DNA of 57,871 nucleotides from Oscillospiraceae bacterium. Its GTDB lineage: Bacteria; Bacillota; Clostridia; Oscillospirales; CAG-272. This document shows, piece after piece, positions 28,506 to 37,476 of the stretch. The position numbers and the translations under genes were made by a program. The notes below the pieces were generated by a model. It did not search any database. It had not been told where the DNA came from and worked only from the letters and a program-made list of their open reading frames with translations. Each line of letters begins with the position of its first letter. The stretch's first letter is position 1. The DNA is taken from positions 1 to 57,871 of the forward strand of contig SVRB01000001.1 of assembly GCA_015065045.1 (NCBI GenBank). The letters run 5' to 3'.

Positions 28506-28534
28506 ATTGTACAATATATCGCTTTTATTGTCAA
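28506..28534 (-). promoter_or_regulatory. Sigma-A promoter of surface protein B
   Basis: TTGACA (28534-28529), 17 bases, TACAAT (28511-28506) on the minus strand, about 35 bases before the start. Confidence 0.68.
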
Positions 28535-28613
28535 GTTTTTCTGTAAAATATATAATTATAGTACAAACTTTTTATTATTTATATATTATATTTCAAACAA
28601 TCAAGTATATTAA

Positions 28614-28653
28614 AAAAAGCTGCGTTATGATTTAACCTCATACCGTAGCTTTT
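28614..28653 (-). terminator. Terminator of mecA-udg
   Basis: Imperfect stem on the minus strand, AAAAGCT-CG-TATGA against TCATA-CG-AGCTTTT, ending in a T-run; directly after the glycosylase stop. Confidence 0.7.
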
Positions 28654-28661
28654 ATTATTCT

Positions 28662-29237
28662 TTATTTCTCTATCTCGTCAAGCTTTTCTTTTATCTTCTG
28701 CATATCTATAAGCATATCTTCCTTTTTTCTCGGGTCATGCAACAAAGCTGACGGATGATAAACTGCGCATATCGTAAAGCCGTTCTTCTCGTAAAACACG
28801 CCGTGTTCCTTTGTTATCATAAAATCCTGCTTTATCAATCTCTTTGCAGATATTCTTCCTAGACACACGATTATCTTCGGGTTTATCAGTCTTACCTGCT
28901 CGCGCAGATATTCTATACACAAATCCTGTTCGTCCTCTCTCGGATCTCTGTTCTTCGGGGGACGGCATTTCAACATATTCGCTATGTACACCTTTTCTCT
29001 GTCTATGTCAACAGCATAAAGATATTTATCGAGCATCTTTCCTGCCGCGCCAACAAACGGCACTCCGCTCAGATCCTCTTTTTCACCGGGGGCTTCGCCA
29101 ACAAACATTATATCTGCTTCTCTGCTTCCTGTTCCGAAAACAACATTAGTTCTCGTTTCTGACAACGAGCATCTTGTACAGCTTTTGCATCTTGCCTCGA
29201 GCTCTTCCCACTTCATATCCTTTTCTGCATTTGACAT
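28662..29237 (-). CDS. Family-4 (iron-sulfur) uracil-DNA glycosylase
   Basis: 191 residues that remove uracil from DNA in base-excision repair. Iron-sulfur ligands are the N-terminal CKSC (Cys17, Cys20) and later Cys in KCRPP and VCLG. The active-site motif GEAPGEKEDLSGVPFVG (about residues 47-63) and the second motif YHPSALL (about 168) are intact. The frame is open to 29282, but ATG 29237 follows AGGGAAAG and matches the family N-terminus. The longer form would overlap mecA. Runs with mecA on the minus strand. Confidence 0.9.
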   Translation of the reverse strand: MSNAEKDMKWEELEARCKSCTRCSLSETRTNVVFGTGSREADIMFVGEAPGEKEDLSGVPFVGAAGKMLDKYLYAVDIDREKVYIANMLKCRPPKNRDPREDEQDLCIEYLREQVRLINPKIIVCLGRISAKRLIKQDFMITKEHGVFYEKNGFTICAVYHPSALLHDPRKKEDMLIDMQKIKEKLDEIEK

Positions 29238-29268
29238 AACATCTTTCCCTCTTTGTTCTATCCGAATT

Positions 29269-29901
29269 CTATCCGAGCGCACCTATAACATCTACAGCAT
29301 TCTTTCCGACGATAACGTCCGCTCGTTCTTTTATGTAAAGCAACCATTCCTTGCTCGAAAGTCTCTTTCCAAACTCGTTTGCAAGGTCGCTTTTGCTTAC
29401 GCTTTTCCTTTTTCTCCCCTGTTGGTTCTGCACTACTTCTTCCTGCAACAAAAGATAATATCTAACCGTTGCGCTATCGCTTTTGTCAGAATAAAACGAG
29501 CTCTCATTCCTATATCCGTTCCTTTTTAAAATACAGCACGCCGATATAGCATCGTCTATATTCTCAAAAGAATACAAGCAGTTCTCCCTCTTATTCCTTA
29601 CGTTCGGAGATTTATCCTTTGTTCTTTTGTCTATTTTACCGTCGTTTTCCTTCTCATCGCAGTTAAGAGTTACATACACCTCACATCCGCCGTTCTTCGA
29701 CGGATACACCTGTATAAAAATACGATCTGAGGTACTGTTAAATCCTGTCTTCTCCCTTGCCTCATCAAGAAGCTTTTCAAAGACACGTCTCGTTTCTTTC
29801 TTCTCGTAACTCAAATACTCGTTTGATATGGAATAATTCTCCATATCGTCTGCCGTAAGCATTATTTTCAGCTTTGACTCGCTAATCAAAATCAGCTCCA
29901 T
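29269..29901 (-). CDS. mecA: MecA-family adaptor protein
   Basis: About 210 residues. The N-terminus MELILISESKLKIMLTADDM matches the MecA pattern for target binding. A charged linker (about 90-110) is followed by a C-terminal domain with YSFENIDDAISAC, where MecA binds ClpC. In Bacillus, MecA delivers unfolded proteins and ComK to ClpCP. Two starts are possible: GTG 29913, which adds four residues and is very close to AAAGGG, or ATG 29901. I prefer the ATG by family alignment from memory. The glycosylase gene follows about 30 bases downstream. Confidence 0.72.
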   Translation of the reverse strand: MELILISESKLKIMLTADDMENYSISNEYLSYEKKETRRVFEKLLDEAREKTGFNSTSDRIFIQVYPSKNGGCEVYVTLNCDEKENDGKIDKRTKDKSPNVRNKRENCLYSFENIDDAISACCILKRNGYRNESSFYSDKSDSATVRYYLLLQEEVVQNQQGRKRKSVSKSDLANEFGKRLSSKEWLLYIKERADVIVGKNAVDVIGALG

Positions 29902-29950
29902 CTTCCCACTCACCCTTTACAATATCTATACATCTATTATAGTTACTAAC

Positions 29951-29979
29951 ATTATAATCGATGAGTACAAAAAATGTAA
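29951..29979 (-). promoter_or_regulatory. Sigma-A promoter of mecA
   Basis: TTACAT (29979-29974), 17 bases, perfect TATAAT (29956-29951) on the minus strand. Confidence 0.5.
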
Positions 29980-30012
29980 CTGCAAACTTTTTGGCAAATT
30001 CGGAAAATTACG

Positions 30013-30966
30013 TCAGAATTCGCCCTTTAATGAACGAGTAAACAACGCCTTCAATGCGGTATCGGGATCTGCTCCGTTATACAAAATATCATACACTGCA
30101 TTACATATCGGCAAATCAACGTTATACATATCCGCTAACTTTAGTATAGCCTTTACCGTATAATATCCCTCTGCCAAGCTGCCGTACTGTTCACCCTTAG
30201 CAAAAGTCTCTCCATACATTCTGTTATGGCTAAATTTTGAAAACAACGTCGCTTCATAATCTCCCAAATGGCAAAGACCGTAAGCTGACAATTCGTTTCC
30301 GCCGAGCGCTGTTATCAATCGAGCTACCTCTCTTGTTCCTCTTGACATAAGCGCGCCCTTAAGAGATGAAAGTCCCTTTCCGTCAAGCAATCCTGCCGCG
30401 ATACCTATTACGTTCTTTGCTGCAGCGCCGATTTCGTTTCCTATAAGATCCTTGCCGTAATAAAAACGAATAAGATCGCTTGAAAACTGAGATATAAGAT
30501 ATTCCTGATACTCGCTGTTGTCACTGTCTATAACCATACAGTTCGGAATTCCCTTTGTAAATTCCTCAACGTGTCCGGGGCCTATCCACACGGCAATCTT
30601 AGTCTCGGGAGTTGTCGCTTCTCTTACTACCTCGCTAAGTCTCATACCTGTAGATATTTCTATACCCTTCATACAAAGTATGTATTCCTTTTCTGAAGCA
30701 CCATACTGCTGGAGCTCCTGCATTAACCCTCTTACTGCCTGCGACGGAATCGAAATAACTATCGTCTTGTTTTTTACGGCAACATTTATATCATCTGTAA
30801 TATTCATTCTATCGCTAAACTGACAAACACCGTTTGTGCGTGTTTCCATTATGCCTCTGATCTGCTTAAGATCATTTCCGTAAAGCGTTACGTTATGGCC
30901 TATCTTATCAAGATACCACGCTATACATGAACCCCATCTGCCACAACCTATTACTGTTATATCCAT
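30013..30966 (-). CDS. gpsA: Glycerol-3-phosphate dehydrogenase [NAD(P)+]
   Basis: 317 residues, reducing dihydroxyacetone phosphate to sn-glycerol-3-phosphate for phospholipid synthesis. The NAD site is VIGCGRWGSCIA near the N-terminus. The middle has VVISIPSQAVRG, CMKGIEI and the catalytic Lys region EIGAAAKNVIGIAAG (about residue 185). The frame runs on to 31044, but ATG 30966 follows GGAGG and fits the family. It borders the phage cassette, whose first promoter lies only 11 bases from the gpsA -35 box. Confidence 0.93.
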   Translation of the reverse strand: MDITVIGCGRWGSCIAWYLDKIGHNVTLYGNDLKQIRGIMETRTNGVCQFSDRMNITDDINVAVKNKTIVISIPSQAVRGLMQELQQYGASEKEYILCMKGIEISTGMRLSEVVREATTPETKIAVWIGPGHVEEFTKGIPNCMVIDSDNSEYQEYLISQFSSDLIRFYYGKDLIGNEIGAAAKNVIGIAAGLLDGKGLSSLKGALMSRGTREVARLITALGGNELSAYGLCHLGDYEATLFSKFSHNRMYGETFAKGEQYGSLAEGYYTVKAILKLADMYNVDLPICNAVYDILYNGADPDTALKALFTRSLKGEF

Positions 30967-31015
30967 ATATATTCCTCCATAAATCAGAGCGTTTTTTCTG
31001 TACTTTATAACCAAC

Positions 31016-31044
31016 ATTTTAGCACATTTCCACCTTAGTGTCAA
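31016..31044 (-). promoter_or_regulatory. Sigma-A promoter of gpsA
   Basis: TTGACA (31044-31039), 17 bases, TAAAAT (31021-31016) on the minus strand. Confidence 0.68.
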
Positions 31045-31054
31045 TACGTTCTGT

Positions 31055-31086
31055 GGGGAGAAAAAACAGTTTCATTTTGGTATAAT
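31055..31086 (+). promoter_or_regulatory. Phage cassette promoter element, copy 1
   Basis: GGGGAGA (31055-31061), exactly 19 bases, then TATAAT (31081-31086), ahead of the terminase genes. No sigma-A -35 box is present at the usual distance. The same arrangement occurs ahead of the scaffold gene, so GGGGAGA may be a -35 substitute or an activator site. Confidence 0.5.
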
Positions 31087-31148
31087 ACACTCCGAGCAAT
31101 AACAGTTGTATATCCACTATTTCTATTACTTTTTTTAAAACGAGAGAG

Positions 31149-31625
31149 GTGATCAACATTATTTTAGACTACGAAAAAGCCGAGGATGAATACATCTCAT
31201 CCAATCTCTCCTACGCAGCCTTAGCAAGTAAATACAACATTCCCTTAAGATTACTTGCAAGGTACGCAAAAGACAATAACTGGGTTCAAAAAAGAAAGCA
31301 ATATAACACCTCGCCTGATATGCCCACGCTTGACGTTTCAAAATTAGCGCGCTCTTCAGACACCTTAGAGTCTATTATCGAAAACGCTTTCATATCCGTA
31401 TCAGAAGCATCCGCCGTAAACGGAGACGTTGATACAAAAACCCTTAAAGAGCTTACTTCCACACTCAAAGAAGCCATTAACATCAAACAAAACATCTTTC
31501 TCCTCCCAATTCTCACCGAACAAAAACAGCTTGAATACGAGCAAAGAAAAAATCCCGCCACTATTACATCAGAAAACGAGATTCGAGTCATACTTGAAAA
31601 CGATGCGGAGAAATACTGTATGTGA
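31149..31625 (+). CDS. Phage terminase small subunit
   Basis: About 155 residues. The N-terminal part, YISSNLSYAALASKYNIPLRLLARYAKDNNW, split here as NLSYAALASKYNI and LARYAKDNNW, is a helix-turn-helix of the kind that recognises packaging sites. The rest is helical with a long stretch ending in NEIRVILENDAEKY. The largest reading starts at GTG 31149, but that codon lies inside the GAGAGGTGAT ribosome binding site. An in-frame ATT at 31158 has the spacing used by the neighbouring terminase gene, so the true product may be three residues shorter. First gene of the cassette, 9 bases before the large subunit. Confidence 0.75.
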   Translation: MINIILDYEKAEDEYISSNLSYAALASKYNIPLRLLARYAKDNNWVQKRKQYNTSPDMPTLDVSKLARSSDTLESIIENAFISVSEASAVNGDVDTKTLKELTSTLKEAINIKQNIFLLPILTEQKQLEYEQRKNPATITSENEIRVILENDAEKYCM

Positions 31626-31634
31626 GGTGATATC

Positions 31635-33017
31635 TTGAAGCATATTTCTTTAGGTATTCCCAATCCTAAGCAAGCTGAGTTCCTTCTTGACAGGCATCGC
31701 TTTGTCGCATTCGGCGGAGCAAGAGGCGGCGGCAAATCCTGGGCTGTCAGAGTCAAAGCTGTTTTACTTGCGCTTAAATATTCGGGCATAAAACTACTTA
31801 TTATCAGAAAAACGATCCCCGAGCTTCGCAACAACCACATTACTCCTCTCATAGAGACTACAAAAGGACTTGCCTCATACAATGATTCAAAAAAAGAGCT
31901 TATATTCAAAAACAATTCTCTTATTCGCTTCGGCTACTGCGCCTGCCAAGCTGATCTCACTCAATACCAAGGGTCTGAGTGGGACGTTATTTTTATTGAT
32001 GAGGCTACTCAGCTTAAGGAAGAATGGTTTGATGAGTTAAAAGTTACCGTCAGAGGTGTAAACAGCTTTCCAAAAAGAGTATACCTCACCTGTAACCCCG
32101 GCGGTGTCGGTCATTCGTGGGTAAAACGATTATTTATCGATCGAGTATACAAAGACGGCGAAGACCCGAACGATTATAGCTTTATACGCTCTCTTGTCAG
32201 CGACAACAAAGCTCTTATGGATTCAAATCCCGACTACGCAAAACAGCTTTCCTCACTGCCTCCAAAGCTTAGAAAAGCCTGGCTTGACGGTGACTGGAAT
32301 ATATTTGAGGGACAATTCTTTGAAGATTTTATCGATGCTCCCGAGCATTACGATGATCGACGTTTCACCAACGTTATAGAACCCTTCGAAGTTCCGCCCG
32401 AATGGAATATCGTTCGAAGCTTTGACTGGGGATTCGCAAAACCTTTTGACTGCTCGTGGTGGGCTATTGACTATGAAGGGCGGGCATATCTTATTTTGCA
32501 TTTTTACGGAAGCAACGGGGTGCCTAACGAGGGATTAAAATGGCATGCCGAAAAGGTATTTGCAGAAATTCACAGAATCGAATCAGAACACAGATGGCTT
32601 AAAGGCAAATCAATTACCGGTGTAGCTGATCCGTCTATATGGAGTGAAGACGGCGGTGAACCTATTATTGCCGCAGCGGACAGGCATCAAGTCTTTTTTC
32701 AAAAAGCTGACAACAGTAGAATTCCAGGTTGGATGCAAGTCCATTACAGGCTCGCCTTTGATAACGATGGGAAGCCTATGGTCTACTTTTTCAACACCTG
32801 CAAGCACGCCATCAGAACGCTCCCTCTTTTACAGTTCAGCAAAACCCACCCTGAAGATCTTGATACCTCTCAAGAAGATCACTTTGCCGATTCGTTCCGT
32901 TATTTCTGTATGTCAAAACCTATAAAACCACAAAAGCATATCATTACCCAATACGCTGCTGCCGACCCGCTAAACCTGCTAAACACTCAAAATTACAGAA
33001 AATACAGCTATGTATAA
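31635..33017 (+). CDS. Phage terminase large subunit
   Basis: 460-residue packaging motor that translocates and cuts DNA at the portal. Walker A GGARGGGKS (residues 27-35), Walker B VIFIDEATQ (Asp122, Glu123), a coupling motif in YLTCNPGG, and the C-terminal nuclease beginning at RSFDWGFAKP (Asp264) with later acidic residues in GVADPSIWSE and DHFADSFRY. All are intact, so the motor should be active. It starts at TTG 31635, placed four bases after GAGGTGA. Resembles the PBSX/P22-like terminase families. Confidence 0.93.
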   Translation: MKHISLGIPNPKQAEFLLDRHRFVAFGGARGGGKSWAVRVKAVLLALKYSGIKLLIIRKTIPELRNNHITPLIETTKGLASYNDSKKELIFKNNSLIRFGYCACQADLTQYQGSEWDVIFIDEATQLKEEWFDELKVTVRGVNSFPKRVYLTCNPGGVGHSWVKRLFIDRVYKDGEDPNDYSFIRSLVSDNKALMDSNPDYAKQLSSLPPKLRKAWLDGDWNIFEGQFFEDFIDAPEHYDDRRFTNVIEPFEVPPEWNIVRSFDWGFAKPFDCSWWAIDYEGRAYLILHFYGSNGVPNEGLKWHAEKVFAEIHRIESEHRWLKGKSITGVADPSIWSEDGGEPIIAAADRHQVFFQKADNSRIPGWMQVHYRLAFDNDGKPMVYFFNTCKHAIRTLPLLQFSKTHPEDLDTSQEDHFADSFRYFCMSKPIKPQKHIITQYAAADPLNLLNTQNYRKYSYV

Positions 33018-33046
33018 GCTTTATTATTCAGAAATGGAGAAAGTCT

Positions 33047-34966
33047 ATGAAGAAAAAACACAACAAAAAAATTCCGGACAAAAAACTTGTTTCATCAATC
33101 TATCTTGAAAAAAATTCGAACGGGCTTTTCGATCCCGATTATTCTCCCGATAAAATCAACAAAAGCTCTATTGATAAAGCATACTCGCTTTTAAAAAATT
33201 ATAAAGCGGGAAAAACCAATCTTGAAAGAAGGGTTACAGAAAACGAGCTCTGGTGGAAAATGCGCCATTGGGAACAGATACGCGATAGAAACCGTAAATA
33301 CAATCCTGCTTCCGCGTGGCTTTTTAACGCTATTGCAAACAAGCACGCTGACGTTATGGATAACTGTCCTGAAAGCATTGTTCTCCCCAGAGAAAAAAGC
33401 GACTCCGATGCCGCAAAACAGCTCACCGAAATCCTTCCCGTTATACTTGAGCAAAACTCCTTCGAGGAAATCTATTCTGATGTTTGGTATGACAAGTTAA
33501 AAGGCGGAACAGGTGTATACGGCATATTCTGGGATCCCTCTCTTAACAACGGCACCGGAGATATTGCAATCAAAAGATGTGATATTTTAAATCTTTTTTG
33601 GGAACCCGGAGTATCTGATATTCAAAAATCTCCCAATCTCTTTCACGTTGAACTTTTCAACAACGACGAGCTTGAAGCGAAATATCCTTCCCTTCACGGC
33701 AAGCTTGGAACCAACGGCTTCAACGTTACCAAATACCACTACGATGATGCTGTTGACACAAGCAATAAAACTCCCGTTATCGACTGGTACTACAAAGTCA
33801 ACAACAACGGAAAAACAGTTCTTCATCTTTGCAAGTTCTGTGCTGACGAGATCCTCTATTCCTCGGAAAACGACATCGATCTTTACAACAAAGGCTACTA
33901 TGATCACGGGCTTTATCCCTTTGTCTTTGATAAGCTCTTTAACGAACAAGGTACGCCTTGCGGATTCGGATTTATTGACATAATGAAAGATACTCAAACG
34001 CAGATCGATCTTATGAGCGCTTCAGTTTGCGAAAACATAAGAATGTCTTCAACTGTTCGTTATTTTGCTAGAGGCGATGGTTCTATAAACGAAAAAGAAT
34101 TTGCCGACTGGAGCAATCCTATAGTGCATTATACAGGTTCCGGTAACCCTAATGACAGCATGACTCCTATCAAAGTTTCCGGTATATCTCCTCTTTACGT
34201 ATCCTTTATTGATAATAAAATAAACGAGCTTAAAGAAACCACGGGAAACTCCGATTTTACACGCGGTAATACTGCATCAGGCGTTACAGCCGCATCGGCA
34301 ATCGCCGCACTTCAGGAAGCAGGAAGCAAATTATCAAGAGATATGATAAAAGGCTCATACAGGATATTTGTTAAAATCAATAATCTCTTAATTGAGCTTA
34401 TCAGACAATTCTACGATTTGCCGAGATGCTTCAGAATCACAGGAGATAACGGTGAATATGAATTTGTTTCATACAGTAATGAAACTCTTTTGCCTCGTTC
34501 TATGGGCTCTTCATTCGGGGTTGATTTAGGAAATCGTTTGCCCATCTTCGATATCAAGGTTAAAGCTCAAAAACAATCTGCGTTTACTAAGCTTTCGCAA
34601 AACGAATTGGCTAAAGAATTTTACAGACTTGGATTCTTCAATCCTGCGCAAGCTGATCAGGCGTTGGCTTGTCTTGATATGATGGAGTTTGACGGCAAAA
34701 ATATTATTGCAGAAAAAATAAACGAAAAAAGCACTATCTATTCCAATTATTCGGAAATATATTCAAAGCTTCTTGAGCTTGCCTCTATAGTTGAAAAAGA
34801 CCATCCCGAGTTAAACGGTTTGTACGATGGGTTTGCTAAAAAATACACCCACTCTTCGTTCTCTCAGTCTAATTCATCTGCAAAAAAATACGCTAACACT
34901 AAAAAAAGTCTGTCAAGAATAGAAAAATCAAGACAGAGAGCGGCTAATTTGAGTACGCCGAGATAG
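33047..34966 (+). CDS. Phage portal protein
   Basis: 639 residues, the size of podovirus-type portal proteins that form the dodecameric ring at the capsid vertex. Recognised by position directly after the large terminase and by segments typical of portals: WLFNAIANKHADVMDNCP (about residues 88-105), LKGGTGVYGIFWDP (about 150), FGFIDIMKDTQTQIDLMSASV (here split as FGFIDIMKD and TQTQIDLMSASV, about 305-325), and TGNSDFTRGNTASGVTAASA (about residue 400). A positively charged tail ends the protein. A terminator hairpin follows. Confidence 0.85.
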   Translation: MKKKHNKKIPDKKLVSSIYLEKNSNGLFDPDYSPDKINKSSIDKAYSLLKNYKAGKTNLERRVTENELWWKMRHWEQIRDRNRKYNPASAWLFNAIANKHADVMDNCPESIVLPREKSDSDAAKQLTEILPVILEQNSFEEIYSDVWYDKLKGGTGVYGIFWDPSLNNGTGDIAIKRCDILNLFWEPGVSDIQKSPNLFHVELFNNDELEAKYPSLHGKLGTNGFNVTKYHYDDAVDTSNKTPVIDWYYKVNNNGKTVLHLCKFCADEILYSSENDIDLYNKGYYDHGLYPFVFDKLFNEQGTPCGFGFIDIMKDTQTQIDLMSASVCENIRMSSTVRYFARGDGSINEKEFADWSNPIVHYTGSGNPNDSMTPIKVSGISPLYVSFIDNKINELKETTGNSDFTRGNTASGVTAASAIAALQEAGSKLSRDMIKGSYRIFVKINNLLIELIRQFYDLPRCFRITGDNGEYEFVSYSNETLLPRSMGSSFGVDLGNRLPIFDIKVKAQKQSAFTKLSQNELAKEFYRLGFFNPAQADQALACLDMMEFDGKNIIAEKINEKSTIYSNYSEIYSKLLELASIVEKDHPELNGLYDGFAKKYTHSSFSQSNSSAKKYANTKKSLSRIEKSRQRAANLSTPR

Positions 34967-34973
34967 TACAACA

Positions 34974-35009
34974 AAAAATGGATACTTATTTCTATAAGCA
35001 TCCATTTTT
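34974..35009 (+). terminator. Terminator after the portal gene
   Basis: Sixteen-base imperfect stem AAAAATGGAT-CTTAT / ATAAG-ATCCATTTTT. It separates the packaging genes from the capsid transcription unit. Confidence 0.78.
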
Positions 35010-35063
35010 ATTCGCCGATTTTATCTTCTCTCCCCACTCAACTTGTCATCTAACTGACCTTAC

Positions 35064-35095
35064 GGGGAGAGATAAAACAGATTTTATAGTATAAT
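35064..35095 (+). promoter_or_regulatory. Phage cassette promoter element, copy 2
   Basis: GGGGAGA (35064-35070), 19 bases, TATAAT (35090-35095), the same spacing as copy 1; AAAACAG also occurs inside both spacers. It lies just after the portal terminator and 50 bases before the scaffold gene. Confidence 0.5.
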
Positions 35096-35144
35096 ATCAC
35101 ACGAGTTAAAACAACACTCTGACACTTCGGAAAGGAACGATGTT

Positions 35145-35966
35145 ATGAAAAAAACACTTTTACCCATTAAAATTTCTCTTCAGTTTTTTGCATCAGAGGA
35201 ACTCTCTGTCGAGGATCCTTCTAATTCAAATGGTGCCGCATCACCGCAAACACAAGAAATATCTAACTCAGCTTCTGTCGACAACAACTTGGACGACAAT
35301 CAGCTTGAAGAAGAGTTCGAAAAGCTTATTAAGGGCGGAAAGTATGAAAACGCTTTCAAAAAAAGAACACAGGGCATTATTGACAAGCGTTTTAAAAACT
35401 TGAAATCCCTTGAAGAAGCACAGGCAAAACAGCAGCCTGTACTCGATTTTCTCTCCAAAAAATATGGAATTGACTCTTCTGATACGGATACTCTTCTCAA
35501 AAAAATGCAGAACGATGCTCTTGCTGACAAGCCTAATGAAATGGGTAATGCTGAAAAAAACGAACTACACATGAGAAACCGCTATATTGCAAACAAAGCA
35601 AAAATGCTTCACGACAAATGGACTGCCGAGGGAGATAGCTTAAAAAGCATTTTCCCTGATTTCGATTTCAAAACCGAACTTAAAAATCCTGTTTTTTCCT
35701 CGCTTTTAAAAAACGGTATGTCTGTAAGAAAAGCATATACAGCGGCTCACTCGGATGAGATCATTAAAAATGCAGTATCCGGAACTGCAAAAAGGGTCGC
35801 CGAGCAAACTCTCAAAAGTATTCGTGCTCAGGGCAGTCGCGTTGCCGAAAACGGACTCCATAACGGCGCGGGAATAGTCCGTAAAACTGACGTATCTACT
35901 CTTACCGGAGACGAGATACGCTCCATTCTTAAGCAGGTCGAAAACGGTTCTAAAATAAAATTTTAA
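35145..35966 (+). CDS. Phage capsid scaffolding-like protein
   Basis: 273 residues. It opens with the short LQFFA motif near residue 13 that marks many clostridial phage scaffold and capsid proteins, then a low-complexity Ser/Asn/Glu-rich stretch. From about residue 60 to 170 there is a highly charged helical, probably coiled-coil region. The C-terminus (about 215-273) is basic and Gly-rich. Size, charge pattern and position right before the capsid gene support an assembly scaffold. No protease motif is visible. Ribosome binding site is GGAAAGGAA. Confidence 0.75.
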   Translation: MKKTLLPIKISLQFFASEELSVEDPSNSNGAASPQTQEISNSASVDNNLDDNQLEEEFEKLIKGGKYENAFKKRTQGIIDKRFKNLKSLEEAQAKQQPVLDFLSKKYGIDSSDTDTLLKKMQNDALADKPNEMGNAEKNELHMRNRYIANKAKMLHDKWTAEGDSLKSIFPDFDFKTELKNPVFSSLLKNGMSVRKAYTAAHSDEIIKNAVSGTAKRVAEQTLKSIRAQGSRVAENGLHNGAGIVRKTDVSTLTGDEIRSILKQVENGSKIKF

Positions 35967-36033
35967 TTTGACCTGCTAACTAAAAAATTCCTGCCTATTA
36001 AACTTTATTTTTTAGAAAAGGAGATCATTATCT

Positions 36034-37368
36034 ATGGGAAACACAACCTCTTACGGAGCAAACAGTATAGTTCACGGCACAGAAGGTTTTATTAACGCCA
36101 ACTCCGGTACTACCGAAAATTATAACGGTGGCGGCCTTTCTGCCGAAATGAAAACATTCTACGATAAAACACTTTTGGAACTCGCTTCCCCCAACCTCGT
36201 TCATATGCAGTTTGGTCAGAAGCGTTCAATCCCCCCTCACGGCGGCAGAACGATCGAATTCCGCAAAATGAAGCCCTTGGCTAAGAACGCAAACACAATA
36301 ACAGAAGGTATTACTCCTGCAGGCTCAAAGATGACTGTTGTTCCGCTCACTGCCACACTCAATCAGTACGGCGATTATATTGAACAGACAGACCTTATTG
36401 AAACAACTTCAATCGACAACACTGTTATTGAAGCTACAAAGCTTCTTGCCGATCAGGCAGGCAGAACTCTCGATACTGTTGTTCGTGACGTTCTTCAGAC
36501 AGGCACTAACGTATACTACTGTCCCAATAATATGGGAGAATACATGGAAGAAGTTTATTCTCGATCATATCTCGACTACGGTTCAAGACTCCGCGTCGTA
36601 GACGTATTCAAAGCAGCTGCTCAGTTAAAAGCACTCAACGTTCCTACTATTGACGGTAAGTATGTAGCTATTATACATCCTCACGTAGCATTCGACCTCA
36701 TGCAGCAGTCAGGCGACGCGTGGATCGACATTAAGAAATATGCTGACCCCGAAAACATTCTCAACGGTGAAGTTGGTACATTGGGCGGCGTAAGATTTGT
36801 CGAATCTTCCGAGGCTAAGATCAATTATGGTAAGCTTCTTGATGAAAACGTTGGACATCTTAAAATCAAATCGTACACGAACAACGGTACAAATTCAGTT
36901 TCTGACGGTTGCGGAATTACTACACCATATCAGATTACTGTCGAAGGAAAGTTCGACTCTGACATTGTAGGCAGATTGATTCAGTTGAATAATCCTGCTT
37001 ATGAAAGCTTTACAGCATACAAGGTAGTCGGAGCTAATATTTCAAGCAACATCTTGTTTATAGAAAACAAGCTCGGTGATGAGGATTATACAAATTTATA
37101 TCTTTATGCAGGCGAAGGCGGTAGATTCGGAATTGCAACCTACTCCACATTGTTCCTCGGCCGTGACGCTTACGGCATTATCGATATAAATGGTTCCGGC
37201 ACTATCGAACATATCGTTAAGCAGAGAGGCTACGGAAATGACCCTCTTAACCAGAGAAGCTCTATCGGTTGGAAGGCATTTATGGCAGCTGCAATCCTTG
37301 CTGACGAATACATTCTTCGTGTTGAATCTTGCTCTTCATTCTCTTATGACATCAAAGAAGCTAACTAA
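36034..37368 (+). CDS. N4-gp56-type major capsid protein
   Basis: 444 residues with the recognisable N4-gp56 family opening: FYDKTLLELASPNLVHMQFG, then a conserved RTIEFRKMKPL, ITEGITPAG, TATLNQYGDYIEQTD and AGRTLDTVVRDVL (residues about 40-160). A GNDPLNQRSSIGWKAFMAA segment lies near the C-terminus. This family forms HK97-fold capsids in short-tailed phages. AAAGGAG ribosome binding site. Codons favour TTC, TAC and CTC relative to the other cassette genes, as expected for an abundant shell protein. Confidence 0.9.
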   Translation: MGNTTSYGANSIVHGTEGFINANSGTTENYNGGGLSAEMKTFYDKTLLELASPNLVHMQFGQKRSIPPHGGRTIEFRKMKPLAKNANTITEGITPAGSKMTVVPLTATLNQYGDYIEQTDLIETTSIDNTVIEATKLLADQAGRTLDTVVRDVLQTGTNVYYCPNNMGEYMEEVYSRSYLDYGSRLRVVDVFKAAAQLKALNVPTIDGKYVAIIHPHVAFDLMQQSGDAWIDIKKYADPENILNGEVGTLGGVRFVESSEAKINYGKLLDENVGHLKIKSYTNNGTNSVSDGCGITTPYQITVEGKFDSDIVGRLIQLNNPAYESFTAYKVVGANISSNILFIENKLGDEDYTNLYLYAGEGGRFGIATYSTLFLGRDAYGIIDINGSGTIEHIVKQRGYGNDPLNQRSSIGWKAFMAAAILADEYILRVESCSSFSYDIKEAN

Positions 37369-37382
37369 TAACTAACAAAATC

Positions 37383-37411
37383 GGGGGCTTCTTCTAACCA
37401 AGAAGTCCCCC
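37383..37411 (+). terminator. Hairpin after the capsid gene
   Basis: GGGGGCTTCTT / AAGAAG-CCCCC with one bulged T (37406) and a weak T-rich tail. Likely a partial terminator lowering expression of the tail genes relative to capsid. Confidence 0.6.
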
Positions 37412-37476
37412 TTATATATTATAAAATACAACTGTTTTTTGCTTAATATTTAATATTTATATAAAGGAGTTTTTTT

